NCBI RefSeq assembly: GCF_003441615.1
Contig: NZ_CP031842.1
Location: 62,001-126,000, forward strand
DNA length: 64,000 bases
Source of the DNA: Dechloromonas sp. HYN0024
GTDB lineage: Bacteria; Pseudomonadota; Gammaproteobacteria; Burkholderiales; Rhodocyclaceae
Direction: 5' to 3'
In this document: piece after piece, positions 53,661 through 61,422 of the stretch
Layout of the letters: each line of letters opens with the position of its first letter
Position numbering within the stretch: the first letter of the stretch is position 1
The notes under the pieces: generated by a model
Told to the model about the DNA's origin: nothing
What the model saw: the letters and a program-made list of their open reading frames with translations, nothing else
Databases searched by the model: none
Translations under genes and position numbers: made by a program

Positions 53661-54284
53661 ATGGCACGTGTTTATATTTTCAAAGGTTTCGAACGTTTCT
53701 GGCACTGGACCCAGGCCCTGCTCATCATCACCATGCTGGTTACCGGCTTCGAGGTGCATGGCAGCTACTCGCTGCTGAGCTGGCACAAGGCGGCCGAGTT
53801 GCACACCACTTCGGCGTGGGGGCTGATGGGCCTGTGGATATTCGCCATCTTCTGGCACTTTACGACCGGCGAATGGCGCCAGTACATCCCGACTACCCAC
53901 AAGATGATCGATGTGGCGTTGTTCTACGCCTTCGGCATGTTCAAGGGCGAACATCATCCCTACCTGAAGACGAAGAACCGCAAGCACAACCCGCTGCAAC
54001 GGGTCGCCTACCTCGGCGTCAAGTTGTTCATCAATCCGCTGCTCTGGTGTTCCGGCTTGTTTTATCTGTTCTACAACCAGCTTGGCAGCGTCGGTCTCGG
54101 CGGTGTTTCCCTCGGCCTCATCGCCCTGGCCCACACGCTCGGTGCTTTCCTCATGCTGCTGTTCCTTATTGCCCATGTCTATCTTGGGACCGCCGGTCAC
54201 ACCCCGACTGCCCACTTCAAGGCCATGGTCACCGGCTGGGACGACGACGTGAACGAAGAACCGCAAGGTGCCAATGCGCGGTAA
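53661..54284 (+). CDS. Membrane cytochrome b (b561/hydrogenase-type subunit)
   Basis: A 207-residue protein with four helices and histidines placed for two b hemes: FERFWHWTQALLI, WHKAAELHTTSAW, IFAIFWHFTTGEW and the last helix LFLIAHVYLGTAGH. This resembles cytochrome b subunits of thiosulfate reductase and Ni-Fe hydrogenase, which pass electrons between the quinone pool and periplasmic partners. It is the natural quinol-oxidising partner for the octaheme cytochrome upstream. The next gene follows by 28 bases. Confidence 0.88.
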   Translation: MARVYIFKGFERFWHWTQALLIITMLVTGFEVHGSYSLLSWHKAAELHTTSAWGLMGLWIFAIFWHFTTGEWRQYIPTTHKMIDVALFYAFGMFKGEHHPYLKTKNRKHNPLQRVAYLGVKLFINPLLWCSGLFYLFYNQLGSVGLGGVSLGLIALAHTLGAFLMLLFLIAHVYLGTAGHTPTAHFKAMVTGWDDDVNEEPQGANAR

Positions 54285-54312
54285 GCAACAGATACAAAAG
54301 GGAATACCGATC

Positions 54313-56028
54313 ATGCAACGTAATATCACACGCAAACTGCTGGCCGGCCTCGTGGCCAGCCTCTTCATCCCGCTCGGCGCCCAGGCAGCCGACGCTGAGC
54401 TGATGAAGAAAATCGAAGCCATGGCCAAGGAAATCGAGTCCCTGCGGGCTCAGGTCCAGGCCAATCAGGAAGCCAACAGGCAGGCGATTGCCGACGTCCG
54501 CGAAGTAAAGGAAAAGGTCCAGAAGAGCGAAGAGAAATCACTCGACAAGTGGCTAACGGTGGGTGGCGATTACCAGTTCCGGGTGGATAGTCTGGCTGGG
54601 GAAACGAAGTCTTTTACTGACGTAAATGCATTTTTCGCTGCAGCCCAAACCGATGCAATGAGTAATCCGGCCATGATGGGGCAGATGATCGCCTTCTCTG
54701 GTGCTATGTCCAGAGTCCAAACCTTCCAACAGGCAAATGCCTTTCTTGGGGCAAATGCAGCAATGATCGGGGGTTTGATGCCATACGCTGCACAGGCCGC
54801 CATCCCCGCCTACAAACCCAAAAACGAAACCCTCTATACCAACCGCTTCGGCCTCGATCTCAACATGAAGGCGACACAGGATGTGTCAGTGACCGCCCGC
54901 CTGCTTATGTACAAGACCTTTGGCGCGTCGGATGAAGGGGCCACGACCAATAGCGGCTCTGCGCCTTTCTTTGCCGATCGCGTCGGGGTTTTCGACGGTA
55001 CGCTGGGCCATATTCCATCGAGCAGTTTCCTAAATGTCGACCGCGTCTATGCCACGTGGAGCAACATCGCTGACCAGGATATCTGGTTCTCCGTTGGTCG
55101 CCGGCCATCGACACATGGTGCGCCTAGCCACTTGCGCGCCAATACGGCCCGTCCGGGCACCGGCGGTACGCCGGCCCTGCTCGTCGACTACGCCTTTGAT
55201 GGCATGACCATCGGCTGGGCACCTGATATCGATGCCTTGCCCGGCGCCTACGGCAAGCTCTGCTACGGCCGTGGGTTCGAGAGCGGTTTCAGCAAGGCCC
55301 TGACCAATTCGCTGGAAGATACCGACATGGTCGGCCTCTCGGTCGTACCCATCGACACCGATCCACTGCGCGTCTGGCTGCAGTGGAATCGGGGCATGAG
55401 TATTTTCGATGCCCCGAAGATGGCGAGTACTTATTTCGGCACGACCATGCCGAAAACCAATCTCGGCGATATTGACTGGTTCGGTACTGGTGCACTCGGC
55501 ACCATCAAGCGCCTTGGTCCCGGTGACCTCAACTGGTTCGCCGATGTCGGCATGAGCGTCACTCACCCGAATGACAATGTTTCATCGCAATTCGGGTTCC
55601 AGGGCCTGATGACCGGTGCTTTCTTCAGCCCCGAAGCGCCGACCAGCAAGACCGGCAGCGCTGTCTATGTCGGCCTGCGCTATGACCTGCCGTCGAAGAC
55701 CAAACTGGGTGTGGAATACAACCATGGGTCGAAGAACTGGATTACCTTCGCCCCAGCGGCAAGTGACTCCTGGACATCCAAGGTGGGCACTCGAGGCAAC
55801 GTGTATGAGGTGTATGCCATCCAGGAACTGAACGCCAAGCCGATCTCGTCGGTGATGGCCAAGAGTTTCTTCCGCCTCGGATTCCAGTACTATGATTTCC
55901 AATATACGGGTAGCAACAACTGGATCGGTGCCCCGGTCAGGATTTCTGACGTCAATGGCCAGATGATGACCACGGCACCGCTGTCCAAGGCCTACAACGC
56001 CTACGCTACCGTCGAAGTGAAGTTCTGA
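54313..56028 (+). CDS. Outer-membrane beta-barrel protein, DUF3373-like
   Basis: A 571-residue protein with a signal peptide (to GAQA), a short periplasmic coiled coil (about 27-80, MKKIEAMAKEIESLRAQVQANQ) and a long series of amphipathic strands ending in VEVKF with C-terminal phenylalanine. This is the layout of DUF3373 outer-membrane proteins, which often sit beside multiheme cytochromes. An unusual Met/Ala-rich insert (about 105-170, NPAMMGQMIAFSGAMS) follows the first strand. It could act as a porin for the substrate or as the sheath of an electron conduit. ATG 54313 was chosen from the signal peptide. Confidence 0.82.
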   Translation: MQRNITRKLLAGLVASLFIPLGAQAADAELMKKIEAMAKEIESLRAQVQANQEANRQAIADVREVKEKVQKSEEKSLDKWLTVGGDYQFRVDSLAGETKSFTDVNAFFAAAQTDAMSNPAMMGQMIAFSGAMSRVQTFQQANAFLGANAAMIGGLMPYAAQAAIPAYKPKNETLYTNRFGLDLNMKATQDVSVTARLLMYKTFGASDEGATTNSGSAPFFADRVGVFDGTLGHIPSSSFLNVDRVYATWSNIADQDIWFSVGRRPSTHGAPSHLRANTARPGTGGTPALLVDYAFDGMTIGWAPDIDALPGAYGKLCYGRGFESGFSKALTNSLEDTDMVGLSVVPIDTDPLRVWLQWNRGMSIFDAPKMASTYFGTTMPKTNLGDIDWFGTGALGTIKRLGPGDLNWFADVGMSVTHPNDNVSSQFGFQGLMTGAFFSPEAPTSKTGSAVYVGLRYDLPSKTKLGVEYNHGSKNWITFAPAASDSWTSKVGTRGNVYEVYAIQELNAKPISSVMAKSFFRLGFQYYDFQYTGSNNWIGAPVRISDVNGQMMTTAPLSKAYNAYATVEVKF

Positions 56029-56052
56029 TCACCCCATTTGCAGGAGCAAGCC

Positions 56053-56376
56053 ATGTCTAGAACACTCTCTCAGCTTCTCGTTTCAATCGCCCTGGCCACC
56101 GCAGCACTGACCGTGGCGCCAGTCGCCTCGGCTGACGACGTCAAGATGGTTGGCGTCATCACCAAGATCAAGATGGCTGGCGACGGCAAATCGGCCCAGG
56201 CTATCCTCAAGGACGGCAAGAGCGGTGACGCCGTCACCATCAACATTACCGACGACCTGACCCTCGACAAGTTCAAGGACAAGCGCATCGTCGAAGGCGA
56301 TGAAATTCGCGCGAAGTTTGATAATGCCGGTGGCAAGAACGAAAGCAAATCGTTCAAGAAGACGGCCGGCTGCTAG
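56053..56376 (+). CDS. Small exported protein of the cytochrome operon
   Basis: A 107-residue protein with a signal peptide ending PVASA and a mature part of about 75 residues, VKMVGVITKIKMAGDGKSAQAIL..., which looks like a small OB-type beta-barrel. It ends in KKTAGC. AGGAG lies seven bases before ATG 56053. It is 24 bases after the barrel gene and before a terminator, so it belongs to the same operon. I know no function for it. Confidence 0.75.
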   Translation: MSRTLSQLLVSIALATAALTVAPVASADDVKMVGVITKIKMAGDGKSAQAILKDGKSGDAVTINITDDLTLDKFKDKRIVEGDEIRAKFDNAGGKNESKSFKKTAGC

Positions 56377-56402
56377 TCAAAATCGGCGGTTTGAGTCAAA
56401 GA

Positions 56403-56426
56403 CGGGGCGGCGACGCCCCGTTTTTT
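56403..56426 (+). terminator. Intrinsic terminator of the cytochrome operon
   Basis: CGGGGCG-GCGA-CGCCCCG is a 7-bp stem followed by six T (56421-56426), 26 bases after the stop of the small exported protein. Confidence 0.93.
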
Positions 56427-56529
56427 CGTGGTAAAGAAGACGGACGTTGAGCCAGCAGGGGCATCGGTTGATCGAACCATGGCAAATTTGGCCGGTCATA
56501 TCGATATAGACCGAAAAAGGAGGCCAGCC

Positions 56530-56892
56530 ATGTTCGACTCTCCCGTTGTCTCCGTTCATATCCCTCAGGCTCTGCGCTGTTTTGCCGGTGGTCGCCAGGA
56601 AGTGACGGCCAGTGGCGACACCGTGGGTGATGTTTTAGAGGCAGTCGGCCACGAGTATCCGGCCATTCGTCGCCGTTTGATCTCAGCGCAGGGTGACTTG
56701 CCGCCGGGCATGGCTGTTTTTCTCGGGCCGCGCAGTATTGCTGACCTGCAGGGGCTGGCGACGCCTATAGAACGGCCGAGACGGTCAGTATCGTCGCCCA
56801 GACAACCCGTGAAGGTGCAGTCGGCTAGTGATGGAAAATCGGTAGCCGGGCCGAGAATTTCGGCCATTCGACGGCGTCGAGCATGTTCTTGA
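56530..56892 (+). CDS. MoaD/ThiS-like sulfur carrier, probable frameshift near the end
   Basis: AGGAGG precedes ATG 56530. The first 80 residues (VSVHIPQALRCFAGGRQEVTASGDTVGDVLEAV...) match the ubiquitin-like MoaD/ThiS fold. After LQGLATPIE the open frame runs into arginine-rich text. A one-base slip near 56770 restores ETAETVSIVAQTTREGAVG and a stop at 56826-56828, which sits exactly at the convergent ubiT stop, so the gene very likely once ended there. The restored end is VG rather than the usual GG. A sequencing error or a real inactivating change would both explain it. Confidence 0.65.
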   Translation: MFDSPVVSVHIPQALRCFAGGRQEVTASGDTVGDVLEAVGHEYPAIRRRLISAQGDLPPGMAVFLGPRSIADLQGLATPIERPRRSVSSPRQPVKVQSASDGKSVAGPRISAIRRRRACS

Positions 56893-57280
56893 CAATGAGG
56901 CCGAGTTCGGTGTCGCCAGTGATTTCGAGTTCTCGGCTGAAGAACAGCGTGTCCGGGTCTTCTTGGCGGGCGAGCAGTTGCAGGTAGGCCGACAGATTGG
57001 CGGCGAAAGCCAGGTCGGGTTCGCGTTGCGGGCTGAAGACCGGCCGGAAAAGACCGTTGCTGTAGGTGTAGGAAGCTTCGCCACCGGTATCGAGTACACG
57101 GACACGAAACTGCTTGTCTTCGAGCAAGGCTAGCTCGCTTTCCGGCAATAATTTCATTTTCAGCGCACCGTTCAGCGCGGCGACGAGGGCCAGGGCATGC
57201 GGCCATTGCGGCAGCTTTTCACCAAGGCGGGCAACAAAACCCGGAAGGCGGAATTTCGGGATGGTAAAACTGCCGTTCAT
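56825..57280 (-). CDS. ubiT: Ubiquinone anaerobic biosynthesis accessory factor UbiT
   Basis: A 151-residue SCP2-domain protein (LVAALNGALKMKLLPESELALLEDKQFRVRVLD, DPDTLFFSRELEITGDTELGLIVKNML). UbiT binds lipid intermediates and is needed for O2-independent ubiquinone synthesis, replacing UbiJ. ATG 57280 has GGAG seven bases upstream; the ATG two codons earlier lies too close to it but would overlap the ubiV stop. It is third in the ubiU-ubiV-ubiT operon. Confidence 0.92.
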   Translation of the reverse strand: MNGSFTIPKFRLPGFVARLGEKLPQWPHALALVAALNGALKMKLLPESELALLEDKQFRVRVLDTGGEASYTYSNGLFRPVFSPQREPDLAFAANLSAYLQLLARQEDPDTLFFSRELEITGDTELGLIVKNMLDAVEWPKFSARLPIFHH

Positions 57281-57282
57281 GA

Positions 57283-58185
57283 TCATGCTCCGAGTTGGGC
57301 CAGGGCCTGGCTGTGGTGCTGGACAATGCCGGCATCGCCGAACCAGTAACCATCGACGAGGCCGCTGGCGTTCCAGGCCTGACTGTCGACGTCAACGGCA
57401 GCGCCCTTTCGGGCGGCATCGAAGGCAGCAATGATGGCGTTGATGTGATCCTTTTGTGGACTGATCCGGACAATATCGATGCCCATTGTCAGCATCTCCG
57501 GAACTTCGTGCAGCAGGTTGTAGCTCTGCGCGGACATCGTCTGGATCCCGTTGATGGTCAGGAAATCCTGGCCGTCGCGGGTTTTCAGGGTGAGGCCTTC
57601 GGTATGGTCGAGGCACTTGAACTGGCAGTCGTCCTTGTTAAGATCATAGTGGCGTGCCGTGAAGCAGCGGGCAGAAAAGGCGAGCGGGATCTTGCCGAAG
57701 GCGAACACCTCCGTTTCGACACCGGCGGGCCGGCTGGCATGCAGGGCCTCGATCATCGCCCGGCTGCCTTCAAGCGGCGGCACCCAGCGCTTGAGACCGA
57801 AGCGGGCGTAGGAGGCCAGCGTCGCCTCGTTGTAGATATTCAGATGGGGGCCGGCGACGAAATCCTTGCCGTGCATGAGATTGACGGCGCCGAGATCGTT
57901 GGCTTCCAGCATGCAACCCGAATCGTCAATCAGGCGGCGTAGTGCTTTCAGGTCGCTTTCCGATTCAAGCAGGGCCTGGGCCGAGACCACGACCTGTTTG
58001 CCGGCATCGGTCAGGTCGCGGGCCAGGCCGATCCAGTCGGCGGTGCGCAACTGCTGGCGGCGCGAGCAGACGACTTCGCCGACGTAGATGATGTCGAGAG
58101 CGGGGTTTTGCGCCATTTCGGCGTAAAAATCCATGACTTCGGCCTTGGGCCAGAAGTAGAGGAGGGGTCCGAGCGAGAGTTTCAT
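57283..58185 (-). CDS. ubiV: O2-independent ubiquinone hydroxylation protein UbiV
   Basis: A 300-residue member of the U32 peptidase-like family. The start [20 protein letters not shown] and [19 protein letters not shown] segment ([13 protein letters not shown]) are typical, with the iron-sulfur cysteines in CSRR and in [22 protein letters not shown]. UbiU and UbiV form a heterodimer with [4Fe-4S] clusters that hydroxylates the quinone ring without oxygen. GGAGG precedes ATG 58185; the gene starts 13 bases after ubiU. Confidence 0.95.
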   Translation of the reverse strand: MKLSLGPLLYFWPKAEVMDFYAEMAQNPALDIIYVGEVVCSRRQQLRTADWIGLARDLTDAGKQVVVSAQALLESESDLKALRRLIDDSGCMLEANDLGAVNLMHGKDFVAGPHLNIYNEATLASYARFGLKRWVPPLEGSRAMIEALHASRPAGVETEVFAFGKIPLAFSARCFTARHYDLNKDDCQFKCLDHTEGLTLKTRDGQDFLTINGIQTMSAQSYNLLHEVPEMLTMGIDIVRISPQKDHINAIIAAFDAARKGAAVDVDSQAWNASGLVDGYWFGDAGIVQHHSQALAQLGA

Positions 58186-58198
58186 GCGCTGCCTCCGC

Positions 58199-59206
58199 TT
58201 AACGCCACGGCCGGCTGTAGGCGCCAAGCGTCGCCTGACTGCCTTCGGAGACCTTGGACAGTTCAGCTTGCCAGGCCGGTTTGACGTGGAAGCGTTCGCT
58301 CCCGTCCCGCAGCGAGTCGAGCGCGGCCCGCAGGGTTTTGGTCACCTGGGCGACATAGGTCGGGCTGCGCTGACGGCCTTCGACCTTGATGGCCCGGACG
58401 CCGATCTTGAGAATTTCCGGCAGGATGGAGAGGACGTTGAGGCTGGTCGGCTCTTCCAGGGCGTAGTAGGTGTCGCCCTCGACGTCGAAGCGGCCCTTGC
58501 ACAGCGTTGGGTAACCGGCAGGCTCCTCATCGCCGAAACGGTCGATGAGGATGCCATTGAGCCGCGTTTCCATGGCGCCGGGCTGTTTGTCCCATTTGAC
58601 GTATTTGGCTGGCGAACAGGCACCGACGGTGTTTGGCGATTCGCCGCAGGCGTAGGAGGAGAGCCAGCAACGGCCTTCATTCATGACACAAAGGCTGCCG
58701 AAGCCGAAAACTTCGATTTCGACGGTGGTGTTTTTGATGACGTTTTCAACCTGGGCCAGCGTCAGGACACGCGGCAGCACGGCGCGACGGATACCGAATT
58801 CGCACTGGCAGAAGTTGATGGCCTCATAGCTGGTGGCCGAACCCTGCACCGAGAGATGCAGGCGCTGTTGCGGGTGGCGCTGGCGGGCGTAATCGAGCAG
58901 CCCGATATCGGCCAGGATGATCGCGTCCACGCCCTGATCGACTGCCGCATCGACGGCCTTTTGCCAGTCGCCAACCCGGCCGGCCTGAGGAAAAGTATTG
59001 ATCGCCATGAGGATCTCGCGACCCTTTCCGTGGGCATAACGGATGCCTTCGGCCATGGTCTTGGCGTCAAAATTGAGGCCGGCGAAATTGCGTGCGTTGG
59101 TATCGTTCTTGAAGCCGAGATAAACGGCATCGGCGCCGTTATCGACGGCAGCCTTGAGGGCCGGCAGGCTGCCGGCGGGACAGACGAGATCGGGCAGGGA
59201 AGTCAT
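58199..59206 (-). CDS. ubiU: O2-independent ubiquinone hydroxylation protein UbiU
   Basis: About 335 residues (ATG 59206; ATG 59215 is also possible). The N-terminus [43 protein letters not shown] is the UbiU signature, and the iron-sulfur cysteines are in [29 protein letters not shown] and TLCKGRF. First gene of ubiUVT. A near-perfect FNR box lies upstream, agreeing with the anaerobic control known for this operon in E. coli. Confidence 0.95.
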   Translation of the reverse strand: MTSLPDLVCPAGSLPALKAAVDNGADAVYLGFKNDTNARNFAGLNFDAKTMAEGIRYAHGKGREILMAINTFPQAGRVGDWQKAVDAAVDQGVDAIILADIGLLDYARQRHPQQRLHLSVQGSATSYEAINFCQCEFGIRRAVLPRVLTLAQVENVIKNTTVEIEVFGFGSLCVMNEGRCWLSSYACGESPNTVGACSPAKYVKWDKQPGAMETRLNGILIDRFGDEEPAGYPTLCKGRFDVEGDTYYALEEPTSLNVLSILPEILKIGVRAIKVEGRQRSPTYVAQVTKTLRAALDSLRDGSERFHVKPAWQAELSKVSEGSQATLGAYSRPWR

Positions 59207-59234
59207 GGCAGACATCCGGATAATCAAGCGCCGG

Positions 59235-59275
59235 AGTATAGCCAGTCACAGCAGGCGGCCATTGATCCTGGTCAA
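59235..59275 (-). promoter_or_regulatory. FNR-dependent promoter of ubiUVT
   Basis: TTGAC-CAGG-ATCAA on the minus strand (59275-59262) matches the FNR consensus at nine of ten positions. A -10 element TATACT lies at 59240-59235. The spacing puts the box centre about 41 bases before the expected start near 59228, the class II activation geometry. The leader to the ubiU ATG is then about 13-22 bases. Confidence 0.82.
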
Positions 59276-59314
59276 ATGGAGGGCATTGCCATCGCCCGGT
59301 GGGCGAGCCCAAGC

Positions 59315-60313
59315 TCAGCGGTTGACGACGGTCGGCCGATAGCCGAGCGCGGCACGAATTTTTTCTGCTACCCGGTCGGCGTCGCTACGGCTGGCGTAGG
59401 GACCAAGTTGCAGGCGATGCATGCCACCGCCCGGATTGACCTGCATGTTTTCGGTCAGCCAGTCGAGTTCGCGCATCAGGTGGCTTTTCAGGTTTTCGGC
59501 ATTGTCGGCGCTGGCAAAGGCACCGAGTTGCAGATAAATGCCTTTTATCGATCCGGTCTGGGCCGGCGGGCTGGCCGGGGCGGGCTGGGGCACTTTTTCT
59601 TCAAGCGCCATGCGTCGAGACAGTTGCTCGATCTGGTCGCTGTCGGAACTGCTCGGTCGGGCCGGCGATACCTGGGCATACGTAGTGCCGGTTGCTTCGC
59701 CGGGAACGATCGCTTCGACCTCGACCTGGCCGCTGCCGCCATTGATTAGGCCGAGCTTGTAAGCTGCGGTGTAGGACAGATCGATGACGCGATCAGCGTG
59801 AAAGGGGCCGCGGTCGGTGATGCGGACAATGACCGATTTGCCGCTTTGTACGCTGGTGACCCGAACGTAGGAGGGCAGGGCCAGCGTCGGGTGCGCTGCG
59901 GTCATGGCGAACATGTCGTAGGGTTCGCCGATGGAGGTTTTTTGGCCATGAAACTTCTTGCCGTACCAGCTGGCAATGCCGCGCACCTTGTAGGGTTTGA
60001 CTGAGTTGTTCGGGACGTATTCCTTGCCGAGCACGGTGTAGGGCTTGGTCGCCGGTTTGTGCAGCGGTTCCCATTTTGGCTCGGCATCGGGGATGTCTTC
60101 CAGACCATCCGGAATGTCGTCGGCCGGGCCATCATCCTTATAGAAGCCGCCACCGCGTTTGAGGACGGCGGTGGGCTTTTTGGTCGGGGTTGGTGCTTTG
60201 GCGATGGGTCGCTTTTCGCTGTCGCCTATCGCCGGACCCGGTGTCGGGGCGGGGGGCGTGCTGCCGCAGCCAGCGAGCAATACGAGGCCGAATATGGCAA
60301 GCCAGCGGATCAT
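59315..60313 (-). CDS. rlpA: RlpA septal lytic transglycosylase (lipoprotein, SPOR domain)
   Basis: A 332-residue lipoprotein (lipobox LLAGC at residues 12-16). The double-psi barrel domain GIASWYGKKFHGQKTSIGEPYDMFAMTAAHPTLALP...ITDRGPFHADRVIDLSYTAAYKLGL contains the His and Asp needed for cleavage of denuded glycan in Pseudomonas RlpA. The C-terminal SPOR domain (GIYLQLGAFASADNAENL) binds septal peptidoglycan. The start overlaps the rodA stop (ATGA). The open frame continues upstream through rodA only as a shadow. Confidence 0.94.
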   Translation of the reverse strand: MIRWLAIFGLVLLAGCGSTPPAPTPGPAIGDSEKRPIAKAPTPTKKPTAVLKRGGGFYKDDGPADDIPDGLEDIPDAEPKWEPLHKPATKPYTVLGKEYVPNNSVKPYKVRGIASWYGKKFHGQKTSIGEPYDMFAMTAAHPTLALPSYVRVTSVQSGKSVIVRITDRGPFHADRVIDLSYTAAYKLGLINGGSGQVEVEAIVPGEATGTTYAQVSPARPSSSDSDQIEQLSRRMALEEKVPQPAPASPPAQTGSIKGIYLQLGAFASADNAENLKSHLMRELDWLTENMQVNPGGGMHRLQLGPYASRSDADRVAEKIRAALGYRPTVVNR

Positions 60314-61422
60314 TTTTTGACCAGCATCCGGTGGGTGTGGATCGACATCAGAATGCCCAGACCGAGGAACAGCGTGACCAGCGCCGTGCCGCCATAGCTC
60401 ATGAAGGGCAGGGGGACGCCAACCACGGGCAGGATGCCGCTGACCATGCCCATGTTGATGAAGGCGTAGGTGAAGAAACCGAGCGTGATGGCACCGGCGA
60501 GCAGACGCGAGAAGAGCGTCGGTGCGGCCGAGGCGATCATCAGGCCGCGCCCGATGAGCAGGGTGTACAGGAAAACCAGCAGAGCGTTGCCGAGCAGACC
60601 CCATTCTTCCGAATAGACGGCAAAAATGAAGTCGGTGTGCTTTTCCGGGATGAATTCGAGGTGGGTCTGGGTGCCGTTCAGGTAGCCCTTGCCAATGGCG
60701 CCGCCGGAGCCAATGGCGATGGTTGCCTGGATGATGTGGTAGCCGGCGCCGAGCGGGTCGGTGGTGGGGTCGATCAGGGTCAGGATGCGCTTGCGCTGGT
60801 AGTCGTGCATGACGCTCCAGATCAGCGGGGCAGCCGAGCCGGCAGCAATCATCAGTCCAGCAATGATCTTCCACGGCAAGCCGGCGAAGAAAATGACGTA
60901 GAAACCGGCCGAGCCGACGAGTAGCGCGGTACCGAGGTCGGGCTGCTTGGCGATCAGGGCGAAGGGGGCCAACAGGAGGAGGGCGGCGACGACATAGTGT
61001 TTGAACTTCAGCGTCGCTTCGTATTTCTGAAAATACCAGGCGAGCATCAACGGCATGGCGATCTTCATGATTTCCGACGGCTGGATGCGGGTAAAACCGA
61101 GCGATAGCCAGCGTTTGGCACCATTGACCTTGATGCCGAAGAGGAAGACGGCGACGAGCAGGACGATGCCAACCACATAGATGGGGATGGCGAAGCTCAT
61201 CAGCTTTTGCGGTGGCAGCCGCGAAACGAACCACATGATGGTCATCGCCACGCCCATGTTGCCGAGTTGCGACAGGACCCGCTGATTGCCGTCGTAGGTG
61301 GCTGAATAGACGGTAGCCAGGCCAACGCTCATGATGGCCAGGGCGATGAAGAGCAGAGGGAAGTCGATGTGGGCGATGAGCTGTAGCCAGCTGCGACGCA
61401 GGGTACCGACGATGTCGATCAT
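60310..61422 (-). CDS. rodA: Peptidoglycan glycosyltransferase RodA (MrdB)
   Basis: A 370-residue SEDS protein with about ten helices. Characteristic segments are WLSLGFTRIQPSEIMKIAMPLMLAWY, KQPDLGTALLVGSAGFYVIFFAGL and VGVPLPFMSYGGTALVTLFLGLGILMSIH. RodA polymerises glycan strands in the elongasome with PBP2. It overlaps mrdA and rlpA by 4 bp each, forming a coupled operon. Confidence 0.96.
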   Translation of the reverse strand: MIDIVGTLRRSWLQLIAHIDFPLLFIALAIMSVGLATVYSATYDGNQRVLSQLGNMGVAMTIMWFVSRLPPQKLMSFAIPIYVVGIVLLVAVFLFGIKVNGAKRWLSLGFTRIQPSEIMKIAMPLMLAWYFQKYEATLKFKHYVVAALLLLAPFALIAKQPDLGTALLVGSAGFYVIFFAGLPWKIIAGLMIAAGSAAPLIWSVMHDYQRKRILTLIDPTTDPLGAGYHIIQATIAIGSGGAIGKGYLNGTQTHLEFIPEKHTDFIFAVYSEEWGLLGNALLVFLYTLLIGRGLMIASAAPTLFSRLLAGAITLGFFTYAFINMGMVSGILPVVGVPLPFMSYGGTALVTLFLGLGILMSIHTHRMLVKK

